From the NCBI GenBank assembly GCA_028023455.1, contig JAQFVV010006451.1, forward strand, positions 248,001-312,000: a DNA stretch of 64,000 nucleotides. Reading direction: 5' to 3'. The translations under genes were made by a program, and so were the position numbers. Below the pieces are notes generated by a model that was given only the letters and a program-made list of their open reading frames with translations, made no database searches and was not told the origin of the DNA. The DNA comes from Epiperipatus broadwayi. Taxonomy: Eukaryota > Onychophora > Udeonychophora > Euonychophora > Peripatidae. Below, piece after piece: positions 36,199 to 47,230 of this stretch; positions within the stretch are counted from its first letter, which is position 1; each line of letters begins with the position of its first letter.

Positions 36199-37225
36199 AT
36201 CATATATCTTGTTCACATGCTTTTGGTCATTTTCTATAATATGCCCCTTGACTAGATGTTGAAAGTGGATAGAAACCAATGCCTACTTTGCTTGAGAGCA
36301 GTGTAGTGAAAATTACACTACAGAAATAATATTCATGTTTAAACTTAAATGTTTTAAAATATATTCTATTTTTAAAAATACAAGTAAAGAAAGTTGAAAC
36401 AATAATAAAAAAAGAACTATGATATTTAGAATCATTATGCTCTATCAAACATCATGAACAGTTGGCAATTTTAAATTTTAGAACAAAATTACTTAGCTTT
36501 ATGATGCAATAGTACACTCATTTTTAAAAAATGGAATTCATTCAATCAAAATTTCATTAGTTTAGTTTCTTCAATAGCATTATGACAGATAATTGTACAA
36601 AAATAACTATCCACATTATATTTTCAGATATTATTTTTTAGAATGCTTTTTGTTTGTAAATTTATATTTCTAAAAAAACACAAGACCAATTTAGTGATCC
36701 ATAATATAGAATAAAAGCATTAATCCTAAAATTAAAATTTTGAACCATTAATTCAAATTGTCACTAGATAATGGTGGAAAATGTTGAAGTGTGAACAGAT
36801 TATATTTTCACATTTTAACATTTTTTTTTTAAAATAAAGTTTAATTTTTAAAAATATAAATTAAAAAATTTGAAGTGACTATAAAAACAAAAGTATGATC
36901 ATTTGTCAAACATTGTAGCACGCAACTTTTCTGATATTTTAATAATTATAAATGCAATTTTAAATTTTACAACACAAAATCATAGCTTTATAATGAATTA
37001 TTAAAACAATTATTAGCATTTGAAAAATGAAATTCAATTTGGCAAAGATATTGTTAAAATACTTTTTAAATTTGGATTTGCTGTTAATTGTCCAATAAGA
37101 AAAAGCTTATTCTTTTTATGTATTTATTATTATTTTTTCAACATTTTTGCATAAATACACATATCAATGAAAATATATATATCCACCACTTGCACTATAA
37201 TTCTAGCTCCAAAAAAATGACAATA
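36199..37225. other. AT-rich DNA, nothing recognised
   Basis: No feature supported. Confidence 0.45.
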
Positions 37226-37528
<303 letters not shown>

Positions 37529-37704
37529 ACAACATTCATTCGTTTAGTCAAAAATAAAACAGTAACTAACAGTTAATTACAGATTACATATTGTAAATGA
37601 AAGCAATAAAGAAAATTAATGCATTCAGAAAAACAAAAATAATCAAAAATGATATCTAGACTATAGAATATTATAGAATTGCTTATAATCTCATTTAAAC
37701 CATT
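37529..37704. other. AT-rich spacer
   Basis: Short stretch without features. Confidence 0.4.
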
Positions 37705-38070
37705 AAACATAACATGATCACCATTCTTTATGCTTACACAAGCCATTTTTCACAAAGACAAAACTCTCCATACAATAGCACCACTCAGTGCAAGCCAAAA
37801 TAAACAATGGATGCAGGAAGATTTATACATAAAATCTCTACTTAGTGCATACTCATCCAATATCCCCAGATTAGTTTTTAGATGCAGTGTTTTCTGTTCC
37901 AAACCTCCCCACTAATGAAAGCCAAAAGCTAAAAACTAGCCTGCAGATTTAGATGAGTAGGCATTAGACAGTAATTTTATGAAAAAACATTCCTGCATCC
38001 ATTGATTACTCTGACTTGCACTGCATGATGTTACTGTATGGAGAGTCTTGTCTCTGTGTAATCTCATTTA
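37705..38070. mobile_element. Family B element, about 365 bp
   Basis: Left end AACATAACATGATCACCATT, then GACAAAACTCTCCATAC. Right end GTATGGAGAGTCTTGTCTCTG. The arms carry CACTCAGTGCAAG / CTTGCACTGCATG and AACAATGGATGCAGGA / CCTGCATCCATTGATT. The ribozyme region near 37905-37945 has decayed (CACTAATGAAAGCC...AAAAACTAGCCTG). No coding capacity. Confidence 0.75.
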
Positions 38071-39479
38071 ATATGACTGATGTTAATAAAAACAATGGAA
38101 TGCTTAACATTCTGTGATAAAAATTTCAGGAATGCCATAGATTCATTTCTGATTTGGGTACTATAATGTTGCAGTGATTCTAATACATTTTCTGTGTTGT
38201 ATTAAGCCTGTCTGTAACCTAACATTATCACACAATTTTATTTTACCATGGTTACAATTTTAAAATTATTAGTTTAAAAAAATCTGAAGATGTCAGCATT
38301 AAACAGATCTTTAAGGTATTTACAATATCTAATTTGCATATGAAAGCCATGAGGCCTTTCCCATGTTAATAGAAATGACATTTTCTGATTGGCTGAACAT
38401 TTTAACCAGAAGGCATATAACATAAAAATTTACATTCATAAACAAAAATTGTATTTTTCAATAATTTATTTACATATTAAAGATTATTTATGCAATATTT
38501 TTGTAAAATACATATTTTAAAACAATAATAATATATCATTATAATTAAATTTTATTTCAAAATTTGTATTTTTAGAAAGACAATGTTTTAAAAGTTTGTT
38601 ACAGCAGATGGAAAGCTGTTTCTATTGGGTAAAATTGGATTACTTTTATTAAAATGGTTAAGAATTTTTTAAAAAAATTTTAATAATAAATTTAATATTT
38701 ACTTTTAAAATATATTTTCTTTCTTTAATAATAACTCAGAATTTCTTTTGATTTAAAAAAAAAATGGGATTTAAATATCTAATATTTCATTCTACTAACT
38801 TTTTGTATAGATAAATTACACCCAAAGATATCAATCTCCATTGTTATAGATAAGAACTCCATTTAGAAATTTATTTTCATATTTTGCAAGATCAAATATT
38901 AACTTTTAGAATACCTCTCACTTGAAAGCTTACATTTGTTGTAAATAATGTTAAGATTATCAATACATGATATAAGAAAAGATTTAATTGTAAAAATAAA
39001 ATGTACAAATATTGGAGGAATATGGATGAAAATTTCACACCATTTAAAATAAAAAGATGAAGTTAATCAAAATTGCCAGTTATTTTGAGTCATATTTGCA
39101 TTGTGTTAAGGACTTAAAATAATGTATTATTATGTTCATTTACATACAAGTCTTCCTTCAGTCCATTTATTTAATATTTGAAATGCTTTCTTTTAACTTC
39201 TGCAATAATTTTTGAAAGGCTTATTCCATTGTAGATGTCTAATGTATTATAGTTCCTCCCCCCAAAAATAACCATTACAGAGAATATTTTTGAAATAATC
39301 TTAGAAACATAAATAGCATTTGCCTTCCCAGTAAAATCTATGTAAAAGGTCAGCATTAAATATTTTATTAGGAAATTTGTCACTCTTCTTTCACTTTCCT
39401 TGTTCAATATATTGAAGATGTGATTTAACTACAGTACTCGTATCATTAACAAGGTATAATAGTAACAAAATCAAGTCAT
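38071..39479. other. AT-rich DNA, nothing recognised
   Basis: No feature supported. ORFs at 39171-39407 and 39391-39582 on the minus strand lack motifs and the second overlaps the family C copy. Confidence 0.4.
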
Positions 39480-39780
39480 ACATCACATGACAACTCATTA
39501 AGCTTGTGCTACAAATGTAATGTAATGAGCATGCTAATAGCTCTAAACAAGTTTTCCCAATAAAGAGCAGAAGAGAAAGCATTGAAAATTTCTATCTAGA
39601 ATTATCCTTATCTCCAAACCAGTTTCGAGATGATGACTCTCTTCAGTGAGGCACTAAGATATTCAGAGACTAGATCCAAAATACTAACACAAATGCAGAA
39701 TTTATCTAATACTTAACTATTAAGTAGATCATCTGAAATTTTCAGACATTTATATGTCTTCAAATCCAGCTATCTAACTT
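39480..39780 (-). mobile_element. Family C element
   Basis: Contains GAGCATGCTAATAGCTCTAA and AGAGAAAGCATTGAAAAT, also found at 58370-58445, then the ribozyme (39612-39651), and the TTTTCAGACATTTATATGTC and CCAGCTATCTAACT tail shared with 18265-18312. Non-coding. Orientation is set by the ribozyme, which is on the minus strand. Confidence 0.7.
39612..39651 (-). ncRNA. Hammerhead ribozyme, family C, core intact
   Basis: On the minus strand CCUCA (39651-39647), core CUGAAGA (39646-39640; position 7 may be any base), stem II GAG-UCAUCAU-CUC with a G-C closing pair (39639-39627), GAAA (39626-39623), then ACUGGU and UGGAG. Stem I pairs at 4 of 5 positions. Stem III is one change from the palindrome ACCGGU seen at 58476. 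The cleavage triplet is GUU rather than GUC, which is permitted. Possibly still active, though slower. Confidence 0.78.
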
Positions 39781-40544
39781 AAATTAACAAGGTGAAAAAC
39801 TTACTGATTGGTCATATGCCATCAATGTCATATCATCATATTTTTGGAATCTTACATAGTATCATCTTAAATTTGATAAAAAAAATTTAATACCTTCATT
39901 TTGCATTAGTAATAGATCTAAGTCTCACTTACATATAATAAACTAACTAAAAAAAAAAACGCCCCACATAATTTTAACTAATATCATAATCCATAATTTT
40001 GGGAAACAACTAATTAATCTAGTCATTAAGAAACATTAAAAAAATTAGAAGAAAAACTAGTAGATAAAAATATCCCGCTGGTTTTTGCCATTGATATAAG
40101 TATTTCCTATGGATAGAAATATCACTTACATTCATGTATTCATGAATTCAAAGTCACTGGTTGAATTCTCATCCTAGCACCAACATTGATCAAGTCAGCA
40201 ACATCCGAAAAATATAAATTAATTCCATTCAAAACGTATTATATGCAAAATTGTCTATTATTAAAAAAAGTTGAAAGTAATTGAAATGTTTAAATAAAGT
40301 TTTAAAATTTCTTAACTATTTATAGTTAAATTTAAATGTTGAAAAATAAACATTTTGATTAATTTATTTTCTTAATCTATTTAATGTTTAATCAATACAA
40401 TATAATAAAATTATTTTTTAAAACAACTTGTAAATAGACATATTTAAAAATAGAAAATGAATTAATAATTGGTGTTTCTATTACCTGTACTCTGAATGAT
40501 ATTTTTTTACTAATTCGATAAGTGCAAATATACAAAACTGTTAT
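39781..40544. other. AT-rich DNA, nothing recognised
   Basis: No feature supported. Confidence 0.45.
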
Positions 40545-40980
40545 ATGCAGGATTCGAACTCATACTTTCAAACAACCCACTCACTACTCTCACTTCCATC
40601 TCATATTGCTGACCCTCTTGATCACTCACATGTTGAAACAATAAATAATCACCAATATACGTATTTCATGCTAAACCAGAAATCATCAGTTTGTCTCTAG
40701 CATGAAATACATATATTGGTGATTATTTATCTTTGCAACATGTGTGTGATCAGGTGGGTCAACAATATGAGATGGCACTGAGAGTAGTGGGTTGTGTGAA
40801 AGTCTGAGTTCGAATGCTGCATATATTACATATATAAATGCAGATTTAAGCCTGTATTCAACATATGTGTGATCAGGTGGGTCAACAATATGAGATGGCA
40901 CTGAGAGTAGTGGGTTGTGTGAAAGTCTGAGTTTGAAGGCCGCATATATTACATATATAAATGCAGGTTTAAGCTTGTAC
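40545..40980. mobile_element. Family A copies: inverted pair plus direct tandem
   Basis: 40545-40695 (minus) and about 40697-40860 (plus) are mirror images meeting at a ribozyme half. The plus arm's end segment (AACATATGTGTGATCAGGTG onward) is then repeated in direct tandem at 40860-40980 with period about 124. The B-box-like GAGTTCGAATCC / GAGTTCGAATGC lies in each arm. Short ORFs here are by-products. Confidence 0.75.
40651..40695 (-). ncRNA. Hammerhead, family A, stem II decayed
   Basis: On the minus strand GACAAA, CUGAUGA (40689-40683), stem II UUUCU-GGUUU-AGCAU that barely pairs, GAAA (40667-40664), then the perfect palindrome AUACGUAU and UUGGU. Core and stem III are kept; stem II and one base of stem I have drifted, so activity is doubtful. 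Confidence 0.6.
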
Positions 40981-41456
40981 AAAGTATTAAAACTAAGTTA
41001 TATAAAACATATTGTTATTATAATTATGATCTTTTTTTCCACTAAAAAATTTATTATTATTTTAATTAGTGCCCTTTACTTATAAATCTCTAGAAGCATT
41101 AGATCTACTGCTATTACTCCCACATATGGCTGTAGATACTGGAAAAAAGCATGTTGATAAGTTATAATGGCCGCCCACTTTCTTTAATAGATACTTACAG
41201 TTTGCTCTGTTATTTGTTTATATAAATATACAAATTAAATTTGAGTCTGTTTTCTTAGACAGTGTGTATTTACTATTATTGATTCAGTAAAACTCGAGAT
41301 ATCATTAATTCACTTTATTACATTAGAATCTAATTCATTTCTTTCTATCTTTGATATAAATACAAATTTTATTAAATATTACTGTCGTTATGGTTTTAAT
41401 AAGATTTTCGAAAAAATAAATCGATTATAATATTTATCCAGTATATAATTATACTT
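40981..41456. other. AT-rich DNA, nothing recognised
   Basis: No feature supported. Confidence 0.45.
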
Positions 41457-41570
41457 ATATGTATACTCACTAATATAGCGGATTTGAACACAGACTTTCA
41501 AGCACTTTTCAACTATCCACACTATCTCATACTACTGATACATATGGCCACATACATGTAAAAGAATACT

Positions 41571-41612
41571 GACCAATATATTTCGTGCTAAACCAGCACT
41601 CATCAGTTGGTC
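41571..41612 (-). ncRNA. Hammerhead ribozyme, family A, fully conserved
   Basis: On the minus strand stem I GACCAA (41612-41607) pairs perfectly with UUGGUC (41576-41571). Core CUGAUGA is at 41606-41600. Stem II GUGCU-GGUUU-AGCAC (41599-41585) is a perfect 5-bp helix with G-C closing. GAAA is at 41584-41581. Stem III is reduced to AUAU including the conserved A-U pair, self-complementary and too short to fold alone. Cleavage is predicted after A41577 (AUA). Every invariant hammerhead position is satisfied. Such tiny stems III are known to work better as dimers. Confidence 0.88.
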
Positions 41613-42165
41613 TAGATTATCATCTCCCACACAGATATATAATCAGTGCTCAGTTTATACTAAGATAGCAAATCTTCATACTTTAATGAACATGCTTCAA
41701 GCTACTCCAACTTCCAACTCTTCAGCCATCCATTCTATTGAAATTCTGATGATGGAAAGCCCAAATCCCACGATGATGCCAATAATATTGCCATACCCAT
41801 GTTGACCTCAAGTAACTCTGATCCCTCACATATAGAACCTTATCCATTTAAAATATCATTTAAATACATAGAAGAGGGATGGATATATGAAGAATGCCTG
41901 TATTTTAAATCTTACACATTTAGGCTGCATCCTGCCCATCCCTCTTCTATGTAATTAAATGGATAAGTTTCTATATGTGTGAGGTCAGAGTGACTTGAGA
42001 TCAACATGGGCATGGCAATAGTATTGGCATCAGCATGGGATTTGGGCTTTCTGTCATCATATTTTCAATTGAATGGATGGCTGAAGACTTGGGAGATGGA
42101 GTAGATTGAAACGTTTTCATTAAAGTATGAAGATTTCATATCTTTATGTGTGGGAGATCATAATC

Positions 42166-42212
42166 TAGACTAAATAATGAGTGCTGGTTTAGCACAAAAT
42201 GAATATATTGGA
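42166..42212 (+). ncRNA. Dead hammerhead, family A, right arm
   Basis: Stem II GUGCU-GGUUU-AGCAC (42181-42195) is perfect, but the core has become AUAAUGA and GAAA is AAAA. UAUUGGAG remains as the stem I 3' strand. Predicted inactive. Confidence 0.6.
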
Positions 42213-42360
42213 GATTATTTACCTTTTCATATTGTGTGTTCATGTGTATCAGTAGTATGAGATAGTGTGGATAGTTGAAGTGTGCTTGAAAGTCTGTGTT
42301 TAAATCCCCTATAATTACAATTAAGTTCCAGGTATATGAAGAATGCCTGTATTTCAAATT

Positions 42361-42639
42361 GTATACTTGTTAACTAAAAAAGCAATACATTTAGCAATTG
42401 TGTGTGCTTCATCTTTCACACTTTAAAACAAGCAAGTAAAATGTGTTTAATATAAATAAGATTCAAGCTAAATTGTGATTAATGTTGCAGCAGCTGGGTA
42501 TAGTTGATGAAGAAATTCCCTTAAAGCTGCTCTTGTGTATTTCACAATTCACTCTTGGATATTATATAACATTTAATTTCTTGCTTAGATAATGATCTAA
42601 TAAAAAGTCTTTCTAAGTTCTCATTCTTGCAAGCATGAG
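42361..42639. other. Spacer, nothing recognised
   Basis: No feature supported. Confidence 0.4.
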
Positions 42640-43300
42640 AAGGAAGCAATATAAACAGATGAAACTGTAGCAAACAATCCATAAAGTAGCATCACTCAAT
42701 GCTAGTGATGGCAATTAATGGGTGGTATAAGGCTTATGCATAAGATCACTTTCTAGTACCTACCTATCCAATATTCCCAGACTTGGTTTTAGCTTATGGC
42801 TTTCATCAGTGAGGAGCCTTTGATTGATATCTTGGTTTTATAGCAATCCAGCCCATAAGATGATGATGGTTGTGGTTATTAAAAAATCCAAGACACTTAA
42901 ATGTATGGATACTGAACTGAGTTTAGATCTGTATGATTATATAAGTGAATTGGCTTGTATTGAAAACATTGCTCTGTTTTCATCTTGGGCTTATAGCTGT
43001 ATAGTTAACCAAATAGGTAAAAAGGTGGCTTCTGGAAAGATGCATTTTATCCAAAGGTCTAAGTGCAGGGCTCATGAATCCAAGGCTTCTCAATATGAAA
43101 GCAACAAGCTAGAAACTAATATGGAGGTATTGGATAAATAGGTTAGATAGAAATTTTATGCACAAATTCTTCTAGCATCCATTGATTACTATGCCTTGAA
43201 CTGAGTGATACTACTGTATGGAGAATTTGCTACTGTTTTAACAGCTTATGTAAGCATAAGAAATAATGACTGTGTGATGGTTTAGTAGTTTTATAAACAG
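42640..43300. mobile_element. Family B long inverted copy, about 660 bp
   Basis: The left arm (42663-42830) reads in minus orientation with a ribozyme remnant at 42781-42814 (CUGAUGA kept at 42809-42803, stem II AGC/GCU kept, G12 of GAAA lost). The right arm (about 43000-43300) reads in plus orientation with GCATCCATTGATTACT and CTACTGTATGGAGAATTTG. The middle holds ATGTATGGATACTGAACTGA. A 105-codon ORF (42824-43141) crosses it and shows no protein motif; it is repeat-derived. Confidence 0.7.
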
Positions 43301-43411
43301 ATAAATAGAAAAAAACAATGGGTGAAAAGGTTAACACAAAATTTCTGTACTATACTAAAATTAAACACATGACAATAAATACAAATGAATGCAGAAACTA
43401 TATGTGTATAA

Positions 43412-43912
43412 ATGTAAAGCAAGGTGGGAAAATAGTGGCCCAAGGTTCACATGTGGCCCTTTAAGAGTTTTTATGTGGCCTGCCAAGACAATCAGAGAAA
43501 TCCACCTTGAACTGACATTTTCTTCCCATGCACAACCGAAGATTAGTCTCGTATTTTCCACTAGGATGGTTACATCAATATACATGCCCAGTGTAGATAC
43601 AATGTGCAGTGATTTTCCAGTTGATCTAGTTAATTTCAATTTTGTCTTTGCATTAGCAAATATATACATTTTCAACTTTAGTGAAACCATGAACACTCCG
43701 AAAAATTGGTGATGAATATCGTGTGTTTAATGAAGAATGGACAAACAAATATTTCTTTGGTAATACAGGAAATAAAGCAGTGTGTTTATTGAATCATGAA
43801 AAAAGGTGCAGCCCTCTGCTAACATTCACTTCCACAAAGTGGCCCCCAATGACACCCTCTACCAACTTCTGTGGCCCTTGAGCCAAAACAATTGCCCAAC
43901 CCTGATGTAAAG
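43412..43912 (+). mobile_element. hAT transposon remnant with 8-bp target duplication
   Basis: Element 43420-43904, flanked by the exact 8-mer ATGTAAAG (43412-43419 and 43905-43912), the target-duplication length of hAT transposons. The ends are imperfect inverted repeats: left CAAGGTGGGAAAATAGTGGC, right on the other strand CAGGGTTGGGCAATTGTTTT. They continue into the TGGCCC/GGGCCACA-type sequence typical of a well-known animal hAT group. At 43720-43803 the plus strand encodes VFNEEWTNKYFFGNTGNKAV then CLLNHEK, matching the start of GTF2IRD2/ZMYM-like hAT transposases. The rest of the transposase is deleted and the start is frameshifted (MNTPKNW then stop). Confidence 0.85.
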
Positions 43913-44518
43913 GAATCTTTTCATGGCTGTGATTATTTTAGTATAGTAATGCTACAAAAAAGTATAATTGTTTTATGTATATATAAATTATAGATTTAAT
44001 GTTCATAGGTGCTTAATAATTTTTTAATAATAGTGAAAGAATCAATTTATTATAATAAATTGATTCATTTTATAGTCTGACCAACCTCATTATTTGGGAA
44101 TCTTTAGTATGAAATTAAAATTCATTGCATATTCATTTATCAATCATACTTGATAGCTAATTGGATTAGCTATTGCCAACTCTAATATCAAGCAAATTTC
44201 TTTATGAAATCTTTGCCAAGTTGTAAATCATTTTAAACAGGACATACATTTAAAATATATTTTAATGAATAAAAATCAGTATTAATATAATGTATTCCAA
44301 GAAAATATTGAAAGTACTAAATACAATTTATACATTTAAACAATGTGGTGTATTCGCCAACATCCCCATTATTTTTAAATCATGAAAAAGTACTTGGTTA
44401 TATATTTAAACCTAAAAAACACAGAGGATTATCATTGAACATAATGACAGGCAATGCAAAATTAAAGAAATCTGATTTATTGATAACATGGACACAATGT
44501 TCAGTAAAACACAGCTTA
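43913..44518. other. AT-rich DNA, nothing recognised
   Basis: A perfect short palindrome GAATCAATTTATTATAATAA / TTGATTC lies around 44039-44067. Otherwise nothing. Confidence 0.4.
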
Positions 44519-45058
44519 GAAAACAGGCAAAACACTTCATACAGTAGTGCCACTCAGTGTTTTAATAACAGTTATGAGCAAGCATAAGAAATGGTGATCA
44601 TGTGATGTTTATTGGTTTAATACCAATCCTGCCTAAAAGGATAGTGGTGGCTATGGTTATTAAAGAAACAAAAACACCAAAATGTATGGGTACTGAACTG
44701 AGTTCAAACCTATATGACTATATAAGCTAATGAGTTTGGATTGAAAATATTTTTGTGTTTTTAATTTTATTCTCTTAGTTGTGTAGTTAAGTAAAAATAA
44801 AAGATGGCTGTCATAGGGCTGCATTATATTCTAAGATAGGTGCAGTGCTCTCAGATCCAAGGCTCCTCACTGATGAAAGCTAGAAACTAGTCTAGAAATA
44901 CTGAATGGGTAGGCACTATATAGGATTTTATGCACAACCTTCTGGAATCCATTGATTATTCTGGCTTGCACTAAGTGACACTAGTATGGAGAATTTTTCC
45001 TGTTTTAATAACAGTTATGAGCAAGCATAAGAAATGATGATCATGTGATGTTTAGAAT
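44519..45058 (+). mobile_element. Family B element with 443-nt direct repeat
   Basis: GTTTTAATAACAGTTATGAG recurs at 44559 and 45002 (period 443) and both continue through AGCAAGCATAAGAAAT and GATCATGTGATGTTTA. The first is preceded by an inverted tip AAAACAGGCAAAAC. The unit carries TGTATGGGTACTGAACTGAG, GTGCAGTGCTCTCAGATCC and a hammerhead at 44865-44897. Right-hand part is standard family B (ATCCATTGATTATTCTGGC). The structure is that of a tandem-terminal-repeat retroelement (monomer of 443) more than of a plain MITE. The overlapping short ORF is not a gene. Confidence 0.7.
44865..44897 (+). ncRNA. Hammerhead, family B, stem II collapsed
   Basis: CCUCA (44865-44869), intact CUGAUGA (44870-44876), then only AAGCUA where other copies have 13 bases, intact GAAA (44883-44886), ACUAGU palindrome, cleavage GUC and UAGAA. 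Loss of stem II predicts very low activity. Confidence 0.55.
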
Positions 45059-45902
45059 GCAGTTTGGAAGAAGTGCACTTAATAAATGTATTAGTTCGAA
45101 TTTCCATTTGTTGTGTTTTAAAAGTTATAGTCATTTAAGTGGAATAATTGTTGCCTTTAACAAGAGTGCTCAAAACAGAAAAAATTAGGTAATATTTAAT
45201 ATTTACAATGTTTAGCCTGATTATATACTAATATTGCCCTTAATTTATTTTGTTTTTGTAAAGAAGTTATTAGAGGTATTTAAAAGTATTTTGCTCAAAA
45301 AAAAAAAAAAAAGCTCAGTAAAGCATTACATTATATATTTATTATGTTATTTTTTAAAAAAAAAATAACTTTCTTGGTAATAAAGTGGTTCAGAAAAACA
45401 AACTTTTCCATAAAAGATTGTTTTGGTTTTGTTGTTTTTTTTTAAATCTCATTAGACAAAATAACCACGAACAGCGTCATTTTCGTCAGCAATTTGTTGA
45501 TGTTATTTTATATATAATTTTGATTCTTGTTTCTCTTCCTATTGACCTTCCAATTCAATTTTAACATTATTAGACTTTTTATTGCTGGCATGTATTCTCT
45601 TGTAGCTTTGTCTCTTTTTATAATTCTTTCTAATAATCCATTTTTCTCACCATAGTCTACTGTCCCCCATTTATTCTTTATGATAGTAGCATATTTCTTT
45701 ATTCTACATATTTTATTATTGTCTTCCATTACTATTCCTATCCATTTGCAATTAGGCATATTTCTTCATTCTACATATTTACTATTGTCTTCCATATATC
45801 CATCCCAATTACTATTTCTATCCATTTGCAATTATCATCCTTAACATTAACTCATAAGTATAATCATTGTAATTTCAAAACCAAATGTAAATAGAAAGAT
45901 AA
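45059..45902. other. AT-rich DNA with a local duplication
   Basis: TGCAATTAGGCATATTTCTT and related CATTTGCAATTATCATCC segments repeat imperfectly near 45690-45840 (ATTCTACATATTT, ATTGTCTTCCAT, ATCCATTTGCAATTA). No gene supported; the ORF 45508-45759 is Lys/Asn/Ile-rich noise. Confidence 0.4.
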
Positions 45903-46206
45903 TCAAACATCACATGATGTAATGAGCTTAGCTTGAATACATTATTGTGTTTTAATTTGGAACTCAAAGCTTTATAGTTAACTAAAAAAAGTAAAAGGTG
46001 GCTGCTGGAGGTTGCATTATATTCTAGGATAGTGCTCTCAGATCCAAGGCTTCTCGGTGATGAAAGCCACAAGCTAGAAACTAGTCTGGGGATATTGGAT
46101 GATTAGGTACCAGATAATAATTTTATGCACAATCCTTCCTGCATTCATTAATTACTCAGGCTTGCACTGAGTGGTGCTACTGTATGGAGAGTTTTTTCTC
46201 TGTGTA
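45903..46206 (+). mobile_element. Family B element, about 300 bp
   Basis: Starts AACATCACATGATG, then GTGGCTGCTGGAGGTTGCAT shared with 61968, the ribozyme region, and GTATGGAGAGTTTTTTCTCT at the end. The hammerhead at 46052-46090 has GUGAUGA (C3 lost), stem II AGC-CACAA-GCU, intact GAAA, ACUAGU and UGGGG. Predicted inactive because C3 is invariant. Confidence 0.7.
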
Positions 46207-46298
46207 AAATAGAAAGATAAAGAACAAATAAGTTAAAAATGAGTTTGTTGATGACTATACAAATATATTCATAAAATTCAATGTTTTATGTATGTACA

Positions 46299-47230
46299 GT
46301 GTGTCCCAGACTCTCCCTCCAAGCTATATCTACAGTGTCTCTTCTGAATAAGTATAATTGTCATGTATCAGTATAATTTAGCCATTTATCATAAAAATTT
46401 AAAGACATTAGCAATTCTGGATCATGAACTACGGCATTAAAATTTGACCATGTGCCTTTTTACTTTAATTTATTTCTCTGTTCTGCATTTTCACATTATC
46501 ACTATAAATATGAGGCAAAAGGCCTCAAAAGCACTTAACGTTTGATATTTTTTGCACTCTCTATAGCTTCTCTTTCAAGCACTTCACACACACTTAATTT
46601 TTATATATTTTAATTTATGATGAAATAATATTATAATATTAAATCTTGTTTTAAATTGGAAAAACTGCTATTGAAATAATTGAAATGATTTAGACTATCT
46701 ATAGAAATTAAACCTTGAGACATAAAAATATTTCCATGTGGATTGCAAGATATCATGGTGGGAAAGAAAGCATTGAAATTGATCTACAAACGTATAAAAC
46801 ACAGTGTCACAATTTATGACATAACTGATGATTCAGATATACTAGCTCTCCCACATTTTTGTGATGAATAACTAAGCTATATGAGTACCATATAATGGTC
46901 CTGCTGTCTGATTATTGGTATCTTGTCTGCTGTCTCTTTAATTATTCTGCAACAAACCATTCTTGTGAAAATATCAATGCCTCATTTAACTGCTGCTCTT
47001 TAATATATCTTATCTTTTATATTTCCTCTCCACAAACATCCCATGATAGATATCTTTAGAGAATCTTCAAGATTATTGTTATATCATAAGTTGAGATGTA
47101 TCTTAATCATGATATCAACATTCTAATTGTTTATATTTTAATAAATAAAATTAAAAGCATGTGAAGCACTGGAAAGAGAAGCTATAATGTGTGCAAAAAT
47201 ATTAAACACTTATTTTTATAAAAATCTTCT
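46299..47230. mobile_element. Dispersed repeat with inverted ends
   Basis: AAGCACTTAACGTTTGATAT near 46540 and a counterpart near 47200 are inverted, as are GCTTCTCTTTCAAGCACTTC (46566) and GAAGCACTGGAAAGAGAAGC (47162). The section 46360-46870 (TTTATCATAAAAATTT, CTGGATCATGAACTAC, TATAAAACACAGTGTCAC) has a second copy at 50920-51150. No coding capacity. Family unknown. Confidence 0.55.

Larger units (their letters stand above)
41457..42360. mobile_element. Family A inverted dimer, about 900 bp
   Basis: The left arm (41457-about 41880) reads in minus orientation and the right arm (about 41925-42360) in plus. Each has the ribozyme, the ATGAGATAGTGTGGATAG segment and the middle unit (CTGATGATGGAAAGCCC on one side, GGGCTTTCTGTCATCAT on the other). 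The centre near 41880-41925 contains an extra piece of the 3' end (TATGAAGAATGCCTGTATTT), also at 42331. This is a full-length family A unit in head-to-head arrangement. Confidence 0.8.

Noticed and set aside
42824-43141. 105-codon ORF
   Set aside because: Lies inside a family B repeat and reads through its ribozyme and spacer sequence, so it is repeat-derived.
43361-43712. Overlapping ORFs of 111 (minus) and 107 (plus) codons
   Set aside because: Both lie in the hAT 5' non-coding region. The real coding trace is the short VFNEEWTNKY block downstream, in a different frame.
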